Positions 12,521-24,092 of a stretch of DNA of 64,000 nucleotides are shown in pieces. The stretch comes from Gibbula magus (Eukaryota; Mollusca; Gastropoda; Trochida; Trochidae): positions 16,629,266-16,693,265 of the forward strand of contig OW388300.1 in NCBI GenBank assembly GCA_936450465.1. The letters run 5' to 3'. The translations under genes and the position numbers were made by a program. How positions within the stretch are numbered: the stretch's first letter is position 1; the number at the start of each line of letters is the position of its first letter. A model generated the notes under the pieces. That model had not been told where the DNA came from. It made no database searches and saw only the letters and a list, made by a program, of their open reading frames with translations.

Positions 12521-13135
12521 AATATGTATTTTCCAAAATATGCCAAAAACTCATAAGAACGAAAACGACTCATATAAATGTAAGTTGTTCTGCACTTCAG
12601 CAGACCAAGTCAGGGGTCATCTCAACAAGAGGGTCAAAAGATGGAAGGATTGTTGTGAAAACATGCAACATCTGTGTGATCGTGTCTATAGCAAATGAAA
12701 CGACTGTCACATATTTTTTTTATTGCTGTCACACATTACAATCGGTGAGCAAATTCTCATCTGCTTACGAGGGGTTATGCCAGTTATTTTTCAGGGTCAT
12801 GTGGGCCAATCAGAAATCGTGATTTTTCCATGAAGTAGGATAAAAGCATTGGAAGACTTGCCATTTTAATGTATTCCACATCTAAATGTTTTTCAAAAAA
12901 GTTTCTCATTTAAAAACATAACGCATTTACGGTTTTTAATACATTGTTTCAAAACAGGTTAATGTCTGCATAAACACTCTAATATAAATATGTATATCGT
13001 TACTGAAATTGGGTAAGATGTGGCGAATCTATGTCTCTCACTCTAAATCATTCATATGATTTTCCTAGTTAAATCATGAAATTTGAATTCTTCCATTGCG
13101 GTGTTATTTGAGGTTAACATGTTTATAGTCAGGAA

Positions 13136-13678
13136 TAATAGGCATTATAGCACGTTTTTTTATTAACACTTTTTTTTCTAATTTGCCATTTATTATCAAA
13201 GTTAACACTATTTACTGAAAATATCGACGATACAAAATCTCATTACATGATCCGATTAACTGTATCCATTGAAAACAGTTTTCTGAATAGGAAGAAAAAT
13301 GTGTGACTTGTAAATCAAATATTTTGTTGAACTCGTCATTGTCAGACGAAGATTTGTAGGTCCCAAGTGAGTTTGGAAGTTCATACAGCAAGATAATTGA
13401 CCATTCTATCATGGTGCCATATTTAAAACTCTATTCTGAGTGTTTAGGCATCGCTGCATCAGTCAGAACACGTGAACTGGCCTCGTGCGGCAATTTTAAT
13501 GTGTTCATGTGGCAGCTCGAATGGAACTGGGTTCGGATGGTTTATTCGAACCATGCAAAACATTCATTTTGGAATTCTCTTTATTGATCCAGGAGTGTTA
13601 TTTAGATATCGGTAACACTTATTTACATACATGAGAGGACTTTTATTCAGGATAAACAACGTGCTACAGCGCCTTTAA
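13136..13678. mobile_element. TTAA-type MITE, GCTGTAGCACG family
   Basis: The right end reads CGTGCTACAGCGCCTTTAA, the inverse of a left end decayed to AGGCATTATAGCACG. Internal sequence (CTGTATCCATTGAAAACAG and neighbours) recurs in the related copies at 45276-45810 and 55888-56433. The 66-codon minus frame at 13212-13412 lies within the element and is not conserved in the others, so it is not a gene. Confidence 0.75.
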
Positions 13679-14005
13679 CTTACACTCATAGAGGGACCTT
13701 TACTGGTGTATAAATTAAGAACAATCAATAAACCACCCTGAGATTCAGCTGGCATATTTTTATACAGGTATGTATGATAAACATTTCCTGTACATTAACG
13801 TTATATTGTATTTATATTCCAGATAATTATATGTACATAGGTTATTTATGAGTGAATTGTAATCAAATGAGCATGTTTATTATATAACAATCAATGAACT
13901 ACTTGGCTTTTTTATATAATAAGTATTGAAATACTAGGATTCATCAGTGAAATAAACAGTCTATCAACTAAGTGATAATGTCCTATATTTTCACAACTTC
14001 ATGTT

Positions 14006-14156
14006 ATAAATAAAATATCTGTCAATTCCTCACCAATACCATGTTTAACTCATCTCGAGAGGTGGAAGTTATATATTTTCACTCGTGGCTGCGCTACTTC
14101 AATCGATGAGATAAACATGGTGTAAATCAGAAATTGACAGATATCCTCTATTTATA
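14006..14156. mobile_element. Foldback element, ~150 bp
   Basis: Left arm ATATCTGTCAATTCCTCACC...CATGTTTA pairs with right arm TAAACATGGTG...AAATTGACAGATAT. The loop contains TTTTCACTCGTGGCTGCGC, which is also found in the loop of the foldback element at 53560-53726, so both belong to one family. Confidence 0.8.
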
Positions 14157-16970
14157 TATACTGTAATATCTCTTGGGGCAATCAACTTTTATATTTGTCT
14201 CCAGTGTGATGTGAATCTGACAATCAATATCGGAACGTGTCTTATTACTTCAGAAACCATTTGAATTATTTTGGGAAATGCGGATTCATAAGAGGGACGT
14301 ACGTGACTGTTAATACACTAATTATAACACTGAGTAAACTGTTAGGAGTGTTAAAACACACTTTAAGATTATTATTTTCTGATAATGAACCTTGAGCAGA
14401 TTCAATAACGAAAAATGAGGGAATGAAGGATGGTAAATTCTAACAGGAATACTAATGAAGCTTCTTATCAAACGTTGATACATATCAAAAGGATTGTTTA
14501 GTTTCAGTATTTTGCTGAATTATTATTGTCATGATTATATCCTTATTTCTGCCACCCTATTCACAGGATCACAAAGCAACTGAAATTGGTCAACAAATCT
14601 CTTACAGAGACTGGCATTCTTTGTTAAAAAGATGAGCAGTAGCAATGCGATCAAAACAGCTAATCCAGGCTCCGAGCTTTAAGTCTTACTTTTCAAACCG
14701 TTTATAAGATTGTGAACAAACCCATGAGAGGGATATTTCTTAAATAGAGTGCTATCTACTTCTAAAAATCTAAATACCATGGTTCTTCATCGTTAACTGT
14801 CATCCCGGAGCTGTTCACTGCACAAACTCCTGATTACGAGTTTCATTATATCTTAATATATCTACTAAAGGGAGCCTGAAGTAATTTGCCCCGTGGGAGA
14901 AACGTCACAGCGTCAATCTATGACATGAATTGTTACAGTCAGGCAGTGTTACTAACGTACTCCCTGAACATTTTAAGATACACATTAAACACCAGAAGGG
15001 GTCCACGATAACGCCCTGGCGATATTACAAATCCGCAACGAACGACCATTGAACAGTGTCCTGCAATTTCCTCAGAACTCTCAATACAATTATATGAATC
15101 AAAAAGCGTAGGGGCTATTAATTTATAATTTTTAATTAACACTATAGAAGATATATTCCCTCAAATACGAACTGATTCCTGTCTGTGTGACTAACAAACT
15201 TTATGGAATGGAATTTTTTCCCAAAGTTTGGATTGAATATGAAAATTGCAATCATTAAAAAGAAATGTAGCGTTCCAAACATTTAATTGAAAATATCAAA
15301 TTGTATTGTAGTTTCCGTTTTCAAACTCCCACGTGTATTCCTATTCCTATAAGATATGCATATGATTGAAACTTCTTAAACCCGTTGAAAATGACATTTT
15401 TTAAATCAAAAGGAAAATATGGTAATTCTCACTCGTGATGGCTGTACATGGTCGAAATGGCGTTGTTATCTATAAGTTTACATAAGGCTTCAAAACCGAA
15501 GTATTTTATTCTTTTTTATGAGGAAACTGTTTTCAGTCTTGTGAACAAAAATATTTTATAAAGGCGGAATAGAAGTTTATTTTTCTTTAATGTCAAAAGC
15601 TGATGATATCTTTTTTTTAGTACACATTGCTATCATGATTGCTAATCGGTTGTAAATACGTCAGCACAGAATCTGCTGATGCTATTATTTATGCCATATT
15701 TCAACAATTGATGTCTTTAATTCAGATTTAAATATTACATTCCTAACAGTAAACTTAGTAAGGAAATCATTATGTCGTTTCCTTCACCTCGTTGTGTGCA
15801 TGTTGACAATATTATAAGAGTACATGCTGTGATTGAGATAATGTTTATTGATGCAGTTTTATTTGACAAATGCAAAATAAACGATAACAAGATACATAAA
15901 ACATAATACAACACTGCTTGTTATAACAAAACCTCCCTGCACTATATGGACGTTCAACATTTAATTTGAAATAAATTGCACAGATGACATAGTTATGAAA
16001 AAGGATATATTCACATACTTACGAAGCATATGGGAATTACGATATGCAGCTGAGTATTTACTACGAGAAAATGTTTCCCCAATTTAATTTAAAGTGTTCA
16101 ATAATAATCATTTTCAGTATCTTAAAAATCATCATAATTTCGTGTGTCAAGCACAAAAGTGTAAATATGGCACACGACGACTAAAGGAAAGTTTGTGTTT
16201 ACTGCACTTTATCGTTGTTACAGCAACATTTCATTAGTAATATTAAGTTATTTATACACGTCAATAGAGTTTATACAAAACACTACAACACTGTCTCTGG
16301 TTTGTAACACTCTATCTGGTAGATGGTTTTATTGATGCAGTTTTATTTGACAAACATGCAAAAGAAACCATGTCACCCACGCTAACAAACCATCCATTGG
16401 AATAATGACACTTATGGAATGAAAGTTCGAGTTTATGTTGTTGTGAGTTTTAGTCAGTGTAGTCTGCGTTTGTTTTACAAAATTCATCTACAAATATACC
16501 AAACTATTTTTCAAAGTCTTCTTTATCGAACAATAGACCTCAATGTATCATTTACTCACTGTCATTACAGCAGTAACCATTGATAATCATTGTATATAAT
16601 TAAATAGTGCACAAAGCAGTCGTTCAATCCTGAATGGTTGACTGCAGTAGCTATTGGAAAAAAGGACCTGATCACTGCTAACTGCATCTTGTCCAATGTC
16701 TCATTGACCTTTAGAAACAAATCGAGCTTCAGTAGACGTGCCTCTCATGAATGATCTTTATTGACTCGTTCTTGATAGTCCCAGAGTCATCCATGTCATG
16801 CTTTATGTGCGTGATCACGCTCGTCTTCACAGTCATCCATCGCCTCGTGTAGATGCTATCGATGGCTTAATGTACTGCAAAGTTAATTTGCGGTAAAGCA
16901 GTTGTCTCTATAGTTGTGACTCCTACTCGTATTCATCACTTGGAACGATGATGTTGTCAATGTGTAACGG
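14157..16970. other. AT-rich, with small internal repeats
   Basis: No gene recognised. A phrase TTTATTGATGCAGTTTTATTTGACAAA occurs at about 15842 and again at about 16329, and the 16275-16330 stretch (CACTGTCT...TATCTGGTAGA.GGTTTTATTG) recurs in diverged form at 17876-17920. The interval 16625-16980 is less AT-rich and its minus strand has a short protein-like stretch (TPPLHIDNIIVPSDEYE then stop), but it cannot be assigned. Confidence 0.5.
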
Positions 16971-16979
16971 AGGAGTCTC

Positions 16980-17790
16980 ATAGACAGCACACACACATAA
17001 CGGATGTGTCAATTGCTAAACTTGACTGGACAGTCTCATTGAAACAAAAGTAATTTAACTTCCCTGCACTAATTGGACGTTCAACACCGCCCGAAAAACG
17101 TATCCATAGAAAATGGTTATTCATAATGGAAGAAAATTGTGTGATGTATAAAGCGACAGTGATGTTGAGCAGTGTGTTGGTCTGATGCGAATCAAATTTT
17201 CCCACTGAGTGTTTATGTATCAGCCATATCCCAATGGTATGAAATACCTTTGGATATAGTAGTCGCCCTGTCCGACCGTCCCTCTCTCCGTCCGTCAGTA
17301 ATCATTTCGTTTCAGGAGCAGAACTCGAAAATTGTTCATGATATCTTTCTGAAACTTCCAATGTGTATTACCCTAAATACTGAAGTGGTGTATTTTGATA
17401 TTTTGAGATTTCTGAAAATGTTCTTTTTTCTCTTTGCATAGAAACGCGTTGGATGTATACTTTGTTAAGATAAAGGTTCGTTTCCGGAGAACAGCTCCAT
17501 ATCCCTTCATAATACCTGAAACTCAACATGTGTATTACCCACTAATTGAAGTATTGTTAAGGTTTCAATTATCTGTCAAAGATGTGTTTTACAAATTGTG
17601 TGGGACCAGTGGGATAGGTCATCTTCTGATGACTCTTGTAATGTGAACACATTAAACTGACCACTCGGGCCATGTACACTCGTTATATAACTCTCTTTAT
17701 TAATTGAGGAGCATTAGCTAGCCATTGGTTACACTTATTTACATTTTATATTCGTGAGCTCACTTTATTTCAGTAAGGACGGCGTGTTTC
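16980..17790. mobile_element. Degraded TTAA-type MITE carrying a nested repeat
   Basis: The left part (GTATCCATAGAAAATGG...GTGTGATGTATAAAGCGACAGT) matches the interior of the GCTGTAGCACG MITE family. The right part (ATTTATATTCGTGAG...TTATTTCAGTAAGGACGGCGTG) matches the right ends of the members at 13136-13678 and 63400-63659. Between them, about 17220-17640, lies a different repeat with a CCGTCC-rich head (CCGACCGTCCCTCTCTCCGT). This has two diverged tandem subunits, each with ATGTGTATTACCC. The open frames across it (89 and 70 codons) are repeat sequence, not genes. Confidence 0.5.
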
Positions 17791-18224
17791 AACTCATTTA
17801 AGTTATTTCTAAATGCCTTTCATGTGATGTAAGTACAGTTACATATGACACAATGAATTGTATGCCACGGACCACCGCACTGTCTGTACCTCCCTATCTG
17901 GTAGACGGTTTTATTGTTAAACTGTTCTTTTTGGAAAGATGATCTGTGTTCCTCTCATGTTCTTGATTTAATTGACTGATAGAACTTCACATCTGCAGAA
18001 TTGCCTACAGTAGCGTTCCGCATTTTCTAATTTCTAAAACATTCTCAAGTACTCGATAAAAAGAGGACAATTGAAGGATACCAAGGAAACTTCATTCAAT
18101 CTAATTTTTAAGATTTAAATTGTAATCTGGTTACATTCCATGATTTTTTCAGTTGCTCCTAAAACAACAGCCAGAGTAAGCCTCATGAAGAATATGAAGA
18201 ACATTTTTAAACCACGATACAGAC

Positions 18225-18248
18225 AAAAACGTGCTACTGCCCCTTTAA
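18225..18248. repeat. Solo terminal repeat of the TTAA MITE family
   Basis: AAAAACGTGCTACTGCCCCTTTAA is identical to the right end of the complete element at 19542-19903. No matching left end was seen upstream, so the rest is lost or diverged. Confidence 0.75.
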
Positions 18249-18659
18249 ACAGCTCTCTTATCCTAATAGCTGATGTAAACGGTATAGACGAATAATGTTC
18301 CATTCATAAATTTTTCTATTTTCACGATGTTCTACACTGATTCAATGGGGGCGAAGACTGCTATCAAGAGTTATTCCGAAGGAAGTCTGGGGTTCAATAA
18401 TCAGAGGAAAAAGTGGTTAAAAGGGGTTTGTGTTGTAGGTAGAGGGCTGTAACGCAATTCAGTGCAAGCAGTGTGGATACAATTTATAGCTTCACTATTG
18501 TAATAGCCTTTTGTATGCAATAGTATAAGCCATGGTCTTGAAACGATGCCACGATGTAGACACTATGATTGTTAATGCACTACAAATCGTACTCATCTTT
18601 GACTGTTAAATAAGTACCAGAATCTAGTATGAAAAAGGAACGGTGTTGGTCCTTATACC

Positions 18660-18750
18660 AGGATAATAATGTGTGCTGCGCTTTGAGCACGGCCCTTAGT
18701 GTTGTGGATTTAACACGATATAAGTATCCTCATTATTATAATCAGTTATC
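18660..18750 (+). mobile_element. LINE/SINE 3' tail, plus strand
   Basis: GTGCTGCGCTTTGAGCACGGCCC...GTTGTGGATTTAACACGATATAAGTATCC followed by CATTATTAT is the typical 3' terminus of CR1/L2-like LINEs and their SINE partners (GCGCTTTGAGCAC... ATATAAGTA (TTA)n). No upstream coding remnant is visible. A short frame just downstream (18796-19002, 68 codons, preceded by a TTTCAG) has no recognisable homology. Confidence 0.6.
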
Positions 18751-19541
18751 CTATATCAAGCGCAACATTGTATCCGGTATTTTTACAGAGCTTGTTTGAA
18801 TGTTTCAGCTCCCACAAGTATCCACAACCCCTTGACTCTTCACAGCGATCCCCAGATGAAGAGTTTAAACACTGCTTTATATGACTTATACGTCAAAGCT
18901 GACTTGATTTGTCAAGAGGGTACGCGTCAAAACCACACGTTTGGATTTGACATGTCTAGCTACTCAACAACACATCGTGTTCCTGATATAATCCACTGGT
19001 AAAATTTTCACAACATTACAGTATCTCAATAATGTACACGTTTTTTCATCGGTGGTTTACTAGGTCCAGCTAATTCGTACTTGAGTTTATGCAGTTTTAA
19101 GCAAGTAACAAGTCAACATAGTACATAATTTGTACAAAATGGTTATCTACAATTTCAGAAAGTTATCAAAATGTAAAATGCAAAACATCATTTTATATGG
19201 ATGCCCTATTTTAACAAAGATTAGGCATCATGGAATACGTACTGTATCGTTCGGTTAAGTGTATTTAGAATAAATAAACTCACGTGCAAAAGAAACGTCG
19301 CCATACAAAATACAAGATATTTCAATCGACGGGCGATAAATGCGACTGAAACAGAGTTACATCATGTCTTCAGAACCCAACAATACTAAATATGAATGTT
19401 CAAAACATTATCTATTCAAAGTTTTGGCTTGTTTTGTGACGTCCTACAGTAATGACGCGTCATCAAATTTAAATCAAAGAAGGTTATTTATGTCGAGGAT
19501 ATCTTAAATTATTAAATTTCTACTTTTTCAATGTTTTAAAC

Positions 19542-19903
19542 TTAAAGGGGCAGTAGCACGTTTTTGGCAAATTTTATTTTTTCAAATTTCCAATTTAAAA
19601 TGATAGTTTATGCCATTTATATTCACTTTAGAGGGTAAAACATCTTTTCACACAAACCAATTATTGGTAGTGGTAAAAACGGTGTTGCGTGTAAATAAAA
19701 AATTGCATGGCGGCCATTTTATTGTGAACACATTTTATAATTTTGAATGACAAAAACGATTCTCATGGCTTTCCGGAACATGTACACTCATTTTTAAAAT
19801 GATTTTCTGAAAGAGAGAAGGGTGTTTTACTATTGGTTACATTATTTTCCAAATCCATTTCATCGACATATTTCAGCGAAAAAACGTGCTACTGCCCCTT
19901 TAA
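19542..19903. mobile_element. 362 bp TTAA-flanked MITE (piggyBac-like target site)
   Basis: The element is bounded on both sides by TTAA, followed inward by perfect inverted repeats AGGGGCAGTAGCACGTTTTT and its complement. A TTAA target duplication is characteristic of piggyBac-superfamily transposition, so this is probably a non-autonomous relative. No transposase frame is present. The interior (CTTTAGAGGGTAAAACATCTT, CATGGCGGCCATTTTA) reappears without termini at 28822-28985. Confidence 0.85.
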
Positions 19904-20784
19904 ATATCAAATATTGTGGGCCAAAAACGTCTTTTAACGATTTTAGCACCCCATGTCTATTTCAACAGATGTAAACATAAAAATTGCATACTCTGATGTA
20001 TGAAATTGTGAATTCTTCTTTACAAAACATGTGGCTACCGAATACATTCAAAATCTACTTGCTTCGACATCGATATTTCATTTTATACTGTTTTCAAAAT
20101 GTGGGGACGTTTCTTTCGGACGTGAGTTTATCTAAACCGAGATTTAAGATGATTTAAAAAAAACCTAGAACTTTTAAACATTCAAGACAACAACAAGACT
20201 TAAGAAAAGTCATTTGAACTCGAGGAGTCAACAGAGAGTACATCAAACTATTCTGCCCTAATGACTGTGATACTGCCCAAGCGGCATTAAACAATAATTC
20301 TCTCACTCAAACATATGTGAACGCTGCTTCAAGTTTATCCTGTTTCAAAATCATCATGACAGCTTTTACCAAAATTGTAAAAAGTAGTAAATGTACCCTA
20401 CTTGACTCAATGTAGGCGGCAGTGGATATTATCGTGTTAATGGTAAAAACTTGTAATTCAGTGCAGTCTTACTTAGTAAAAATTACTACCATAGTTTCCG
20501 AGTTGTAACAGGAAATACTAGGACAATTTGTCCGAGAGGCCCAGTCCGAGGCCTTTGGCATCTCCCGATACAACTCGTAACTGGTATTTCCTGATACAAC
20601 TTGTAAGTGGTATTTCCCGATACATATCAGAAACCTTGGTAATAACTGACTTACATCTCACTTATTCCGAGTGAAATAAAATGAACAAATGAAAGTTTAA
20701 AAAATATTTACAATACCATAAGCTTTTTGTGACCCCTTCTCTAGTGCATAAATGAAGTGAGTAATAACAATTCACTTGTAAAGT
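19904..20784. other. No recognised gene; short direct repeat near 20500-20640
   Basis: Around 20500-20640 the phrase ACAACTCGTAACTGGTATTTCCTGATACAACTTGTAAGTGGTATTTCC shows a two-unit local duplication, preceded by an inverse copy (GAGTTGTAACAGGAAATACTA). Otherwise featureless. Confidence 0.45.
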
Positions 20785-21715
20785 TTATAATAATGTAGAG
20801 CGCCTAATTTCCAGACAGAGACTGCTCAACGGAAAGGGGAGGTATTATGTAAACGGATGGTTCAACAGGAATGTCTTCAGCATTTGCTTGAATGAAGATA
20901 CAGATTCAGCAGGCTTTATGTGCATGGGAAGAGAATGTTGGTGCTATTACTGAGAAAGCATTATCTGCATGTGTCCTTGTTGATGGAATAGCAAGCAGTG
21001 ATTGAGAAGATGAACGTAGAGGTCGCTGAGGCTGGTATGTAGTGAGGAGTTCCTTAAGGTAGCTATATGCAGGCCGGAGTAGGTGAGAAGGAGTTGCTTG
21101 AAGATTATTCTTTCCTGGACTGAAAGCCAATGAAGTTGTCTGATTACAGGTTTAATGTGATATGTTGGCGTTGTGAGGGATGTGATTCTTGCAGCAGGAA
21201 TTACAGTAATCCAGTCTGGATGTCACAAAGGAGTTGATATGGGTTTTAGCGGTGTCATAGTCAAGGTATTTGCGGATTCTTTCAATGTTGGCAAGATGAA
21301 AGTTGACTGAACGGCAATGTTGAGAGTTTGCTTTTTGCAGGAAATTGATTGATGGATTATAATGTCAAGGTTTTTTACTTGCTCAGGTGACTGAACAGTA
21401 ACACTGTCCACTTGGAGAGTAGTTAGAAGTAGCTTTGATAGTTGATTCCGAGTTACAATAACAATTAAGTCTGTTTTAAGCAGTTTGAAAACATCCATTT
21501 ATTTATCTTTGAGATACACAGTTCCTGTCTGGATGTTTGGGGAAAACACTGACTGGTTTTATGGATATATAGAGCTGTTTAACATCAGCATACCCATGGA
21601 ACATGAGGGAGTGATTCCGTACGATACACCCGAGAGACTGAATGTTCATTGAAAACAATACAGGGCCCAGCACGGATCCCTGGGTACACCACGTTTGAGT
21701 GTTTGACATGACGAA
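20785..21715 (-). pseudogene. CR1/L2-type LINE reverse transcriptase, 5'-truncated and frameshifted
   Basis: Reading the minus strand from 21709, the polymerase motif GSVLGPVLFSMNIQSLG is followed by GYADVKQLYISIKP, where the catalytic YADD has become YADV. Next come TRNQLSKLLLTTLQVDSVTV and VKNLDIIIHQS (usual VKNLGVIID), then the C-terminal domain QLHWLSVQERIIFKQLLLTY in another frame, and finally YLKELLTTYQPQRPLRSSSQ with DNAFSVIAPTF. The order matches the C-terminal half of CR1/L2-like ORF2. At least three frameshifts and the lost catalytic Asp show it is dead. The 3' end carries the AGGCGCTCTA motif at about 20800 on the plus strand, as in the element at 10130. Confidence 0.9.
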
Positions 21716-21736
21716 GATATGTCATCAACTCTTATT

Positions 21737-22010
21737 ACTCATCATCATCATCATCATTTATTCTAAAAAAGCCACCATCGGTGGTACATGAGATACATAA
21801 ATAGAAATTATATAATAATTAACAAAATGGCAAGGATGTACACAGGAATATGCAAATCATCGTACTGAAATTCAGCCTGAGCGATTTTAGCACGTGATTC
21901 TCGTGTGTCAAATGATGTGCACAAACTTAATGTTCAAAGATCGTACAACATTTCATAGTTTCTCAATTTCCTGAGTGATTTTCGGGGGATTCGGTCCCCT
22001 TATTAGCATG
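21737..22010 (-). mobile_element. Probable second LINE 3' end with (ATG)n tail
   Basis: A (CAT)n tract at 21737-21757 is followed by TTTATTCTAAAAAAGCCACC and AT-rich sequence, the reverse of a LINE 3' UTR ending in (ATG)n. It abuts the previous LINE, suggesting one inserted close to the other. No coding motif is recognisable, so confidence is limited. Confidence 0.4.
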
Positions 22011-24044
22011 GCTCTACATCAATGAAAATTTAAGCTGGCCTTTGAAATGGGAATAAAATTGGTTATAACTTCTTTATTTTGTAGGTTATCTTTGTTGTAT
22101 ATTATTTTCTATACTTCAAACTACTGTATTTATCATTTCCAATATTATTTTCAAAACATTATGGTTGTTGTTCCAACTCTTTCGAGTATTACATAACATA
22201 AATTCGTTTTCTTGCGTCTTAGTTAATCAAACATTTAATTTAATGTTATGTCATTGTCGTTCATAAACTGTAACTTGTTTTGTTTAAAGGTGGTTTTGAA
22301 AAGTGGTCATGTATCAGATATATGTTTTGACGAAACAGTCCTGATATCGATAAAGAACAGAACACTTTTATGAATGGTTGCTACGAGTAATGATGTCTGC
22401 AAGATAAAGTCGCCGTTCAGAGTCACATGCGGGCTTTCTTCTCGAATCAATAGTAACCACCACTGCAGTATAATGAAAACAGATAAACTGCGACATTGAT
22501 GCTCGACTCCATATCATATACATTAATCAAGTCCCACGCGTTAATTACCTTTCATATATTGACAGCGTTATTTAGCTAGCGATATAATTAGTAAGATAAA
22601 CATGAAGGAAAACCATGCACCGAAAACATATGAGTATTTTCTATTTAGTTTCGAAGGGCGTTAATTACCTTTGTACCTCAGTCCGAACATAATAATTAAA
22701 GCAGGGTCACTGACAGTACGTACATTAAATTCAAATGTTGCTGAGTATTTTAAGGTTTCACACATTCCTCTATAATGCTCAACGGATAGTTCTGTCGCCA
22801 TCTAGGATTTTTGCATTACATTACATGAAAACACGCTATATTGTACCTAATTTTACAAGTTTTTCAATAAATGAAGACATACACTGTTAGAGTATCCAGA
22901 TAGTAACACATATCATGTCATAAAATTAATAAACAATTTGCTGTTATTCTTTAGTGAAGTTTTCCCCACTCGCAACGCCGATGGATGGCTTCAGTTCTCA
23001 TTGTTTCAACAAATGTGCGTTTGTGTTTATCAAGTTGTGAAATATATAGTCATCAAAATAGTACCTTTATTACTATCTTTCAATTTGACTGTGTTATAAT
23101 CATGTATTAATAACATAAATGTGTAAACAGGAATATCCTCTTGAATTTCGTTTCCACAAAAAAATACCCCGATAGAACAACTCCTTTTAAATGTATACAA
23201 AACCGCCGGCTAGTCACATACATGTTAATACGGCATTTGAAATTATACCATGTGTACTTATATAGCGATAAAGCCTATTAAATTTTCACTCTGTACATCT
23301 TTAACTCAAATGTTTACAGGCGAGTTTGAGCACATGGCATACATCATACGCTCCACATTTAATCGGGTTATCAACCGATGACGAGCATTTTATAACTATA
23401 TATTTATCTTCCATTCATTTAAATGAGCATGCTTAAATGCCTGTACAAGCGAGTACATGTACATAAAAACAAAAGATGAAATATTGTGTACACTTCATCA
23501 GATGGGGGATTTCACATTGTAGATTTAATCATCTAGTTTAATCATACTACATATAGTTTATTAACTAATGACGCATTATCTCTGAAAGTTATTAGAAATT
23601 ATTGAATATATGCTTAAACCTTTGCCTTATTTACACTATGAATAATATGCTGTTTATTTTGTAAAAGTGTGTACTTTTATCTCATTTACTGTCATTGGTG
23701 ATTGCTAGGGTTAACATAGTTTCACCAGTACTAAGACATGACTGAACTAGTTTTTCTTACCCAAGCAGACAAAGATATACCGGGTATTAAAGTTTTCATA
23801 ATGGTAATGGGACCATTTTTTCTAAATATAACTTGCGATTTGCGATTTTGCCCATTAATGAATATGCTAAGCTGTACTATTTTAGCTAAATCACATAAAT
23901 GAACAATTTCGAGCATACCAATTTCAAGTCACACGTCAGTAAAACATATAAAATAGAAAATCATGTTTAATCTATGTTTCCGAGATCAAATTTACAGTAC
24001 TAAACTTGCAAGGTGAAGAAGTATGCAAGAGTGGTCGGCTGAAC
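22011..24044. other. No recognised feature
   Basis: AT-rich sequence with frames up to about 60 codons. No repeat or exon-like structure stands out. Confidence 0.5.
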
Positions 24045-24092
24045 TGCCGTGACGTCGTGGCTTTGTGACGTCATTACCCATGACGTAATTAC
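24045..24092. promoter_or_regulatory. Cluster of CRE-like motifs
   Basis: Three TGACGT cores lie within about 45 bp: GTGACGTCGTGG, a perfect palindrome TGACGTCA, and CATGACGTAATTAC. TGACGTCA is the consensus binding site for CREB/ATF bZIP factors. No gene start is visible nearby, so a function is inference only. Confidence 0.4.

Noticed and set aside
17172..17646. Two plus-strand frames of 89 and 70 codons
   Set aside because: They lie in a repeat with tandem subunits and a CCGTCC-rich head; not protein-like.
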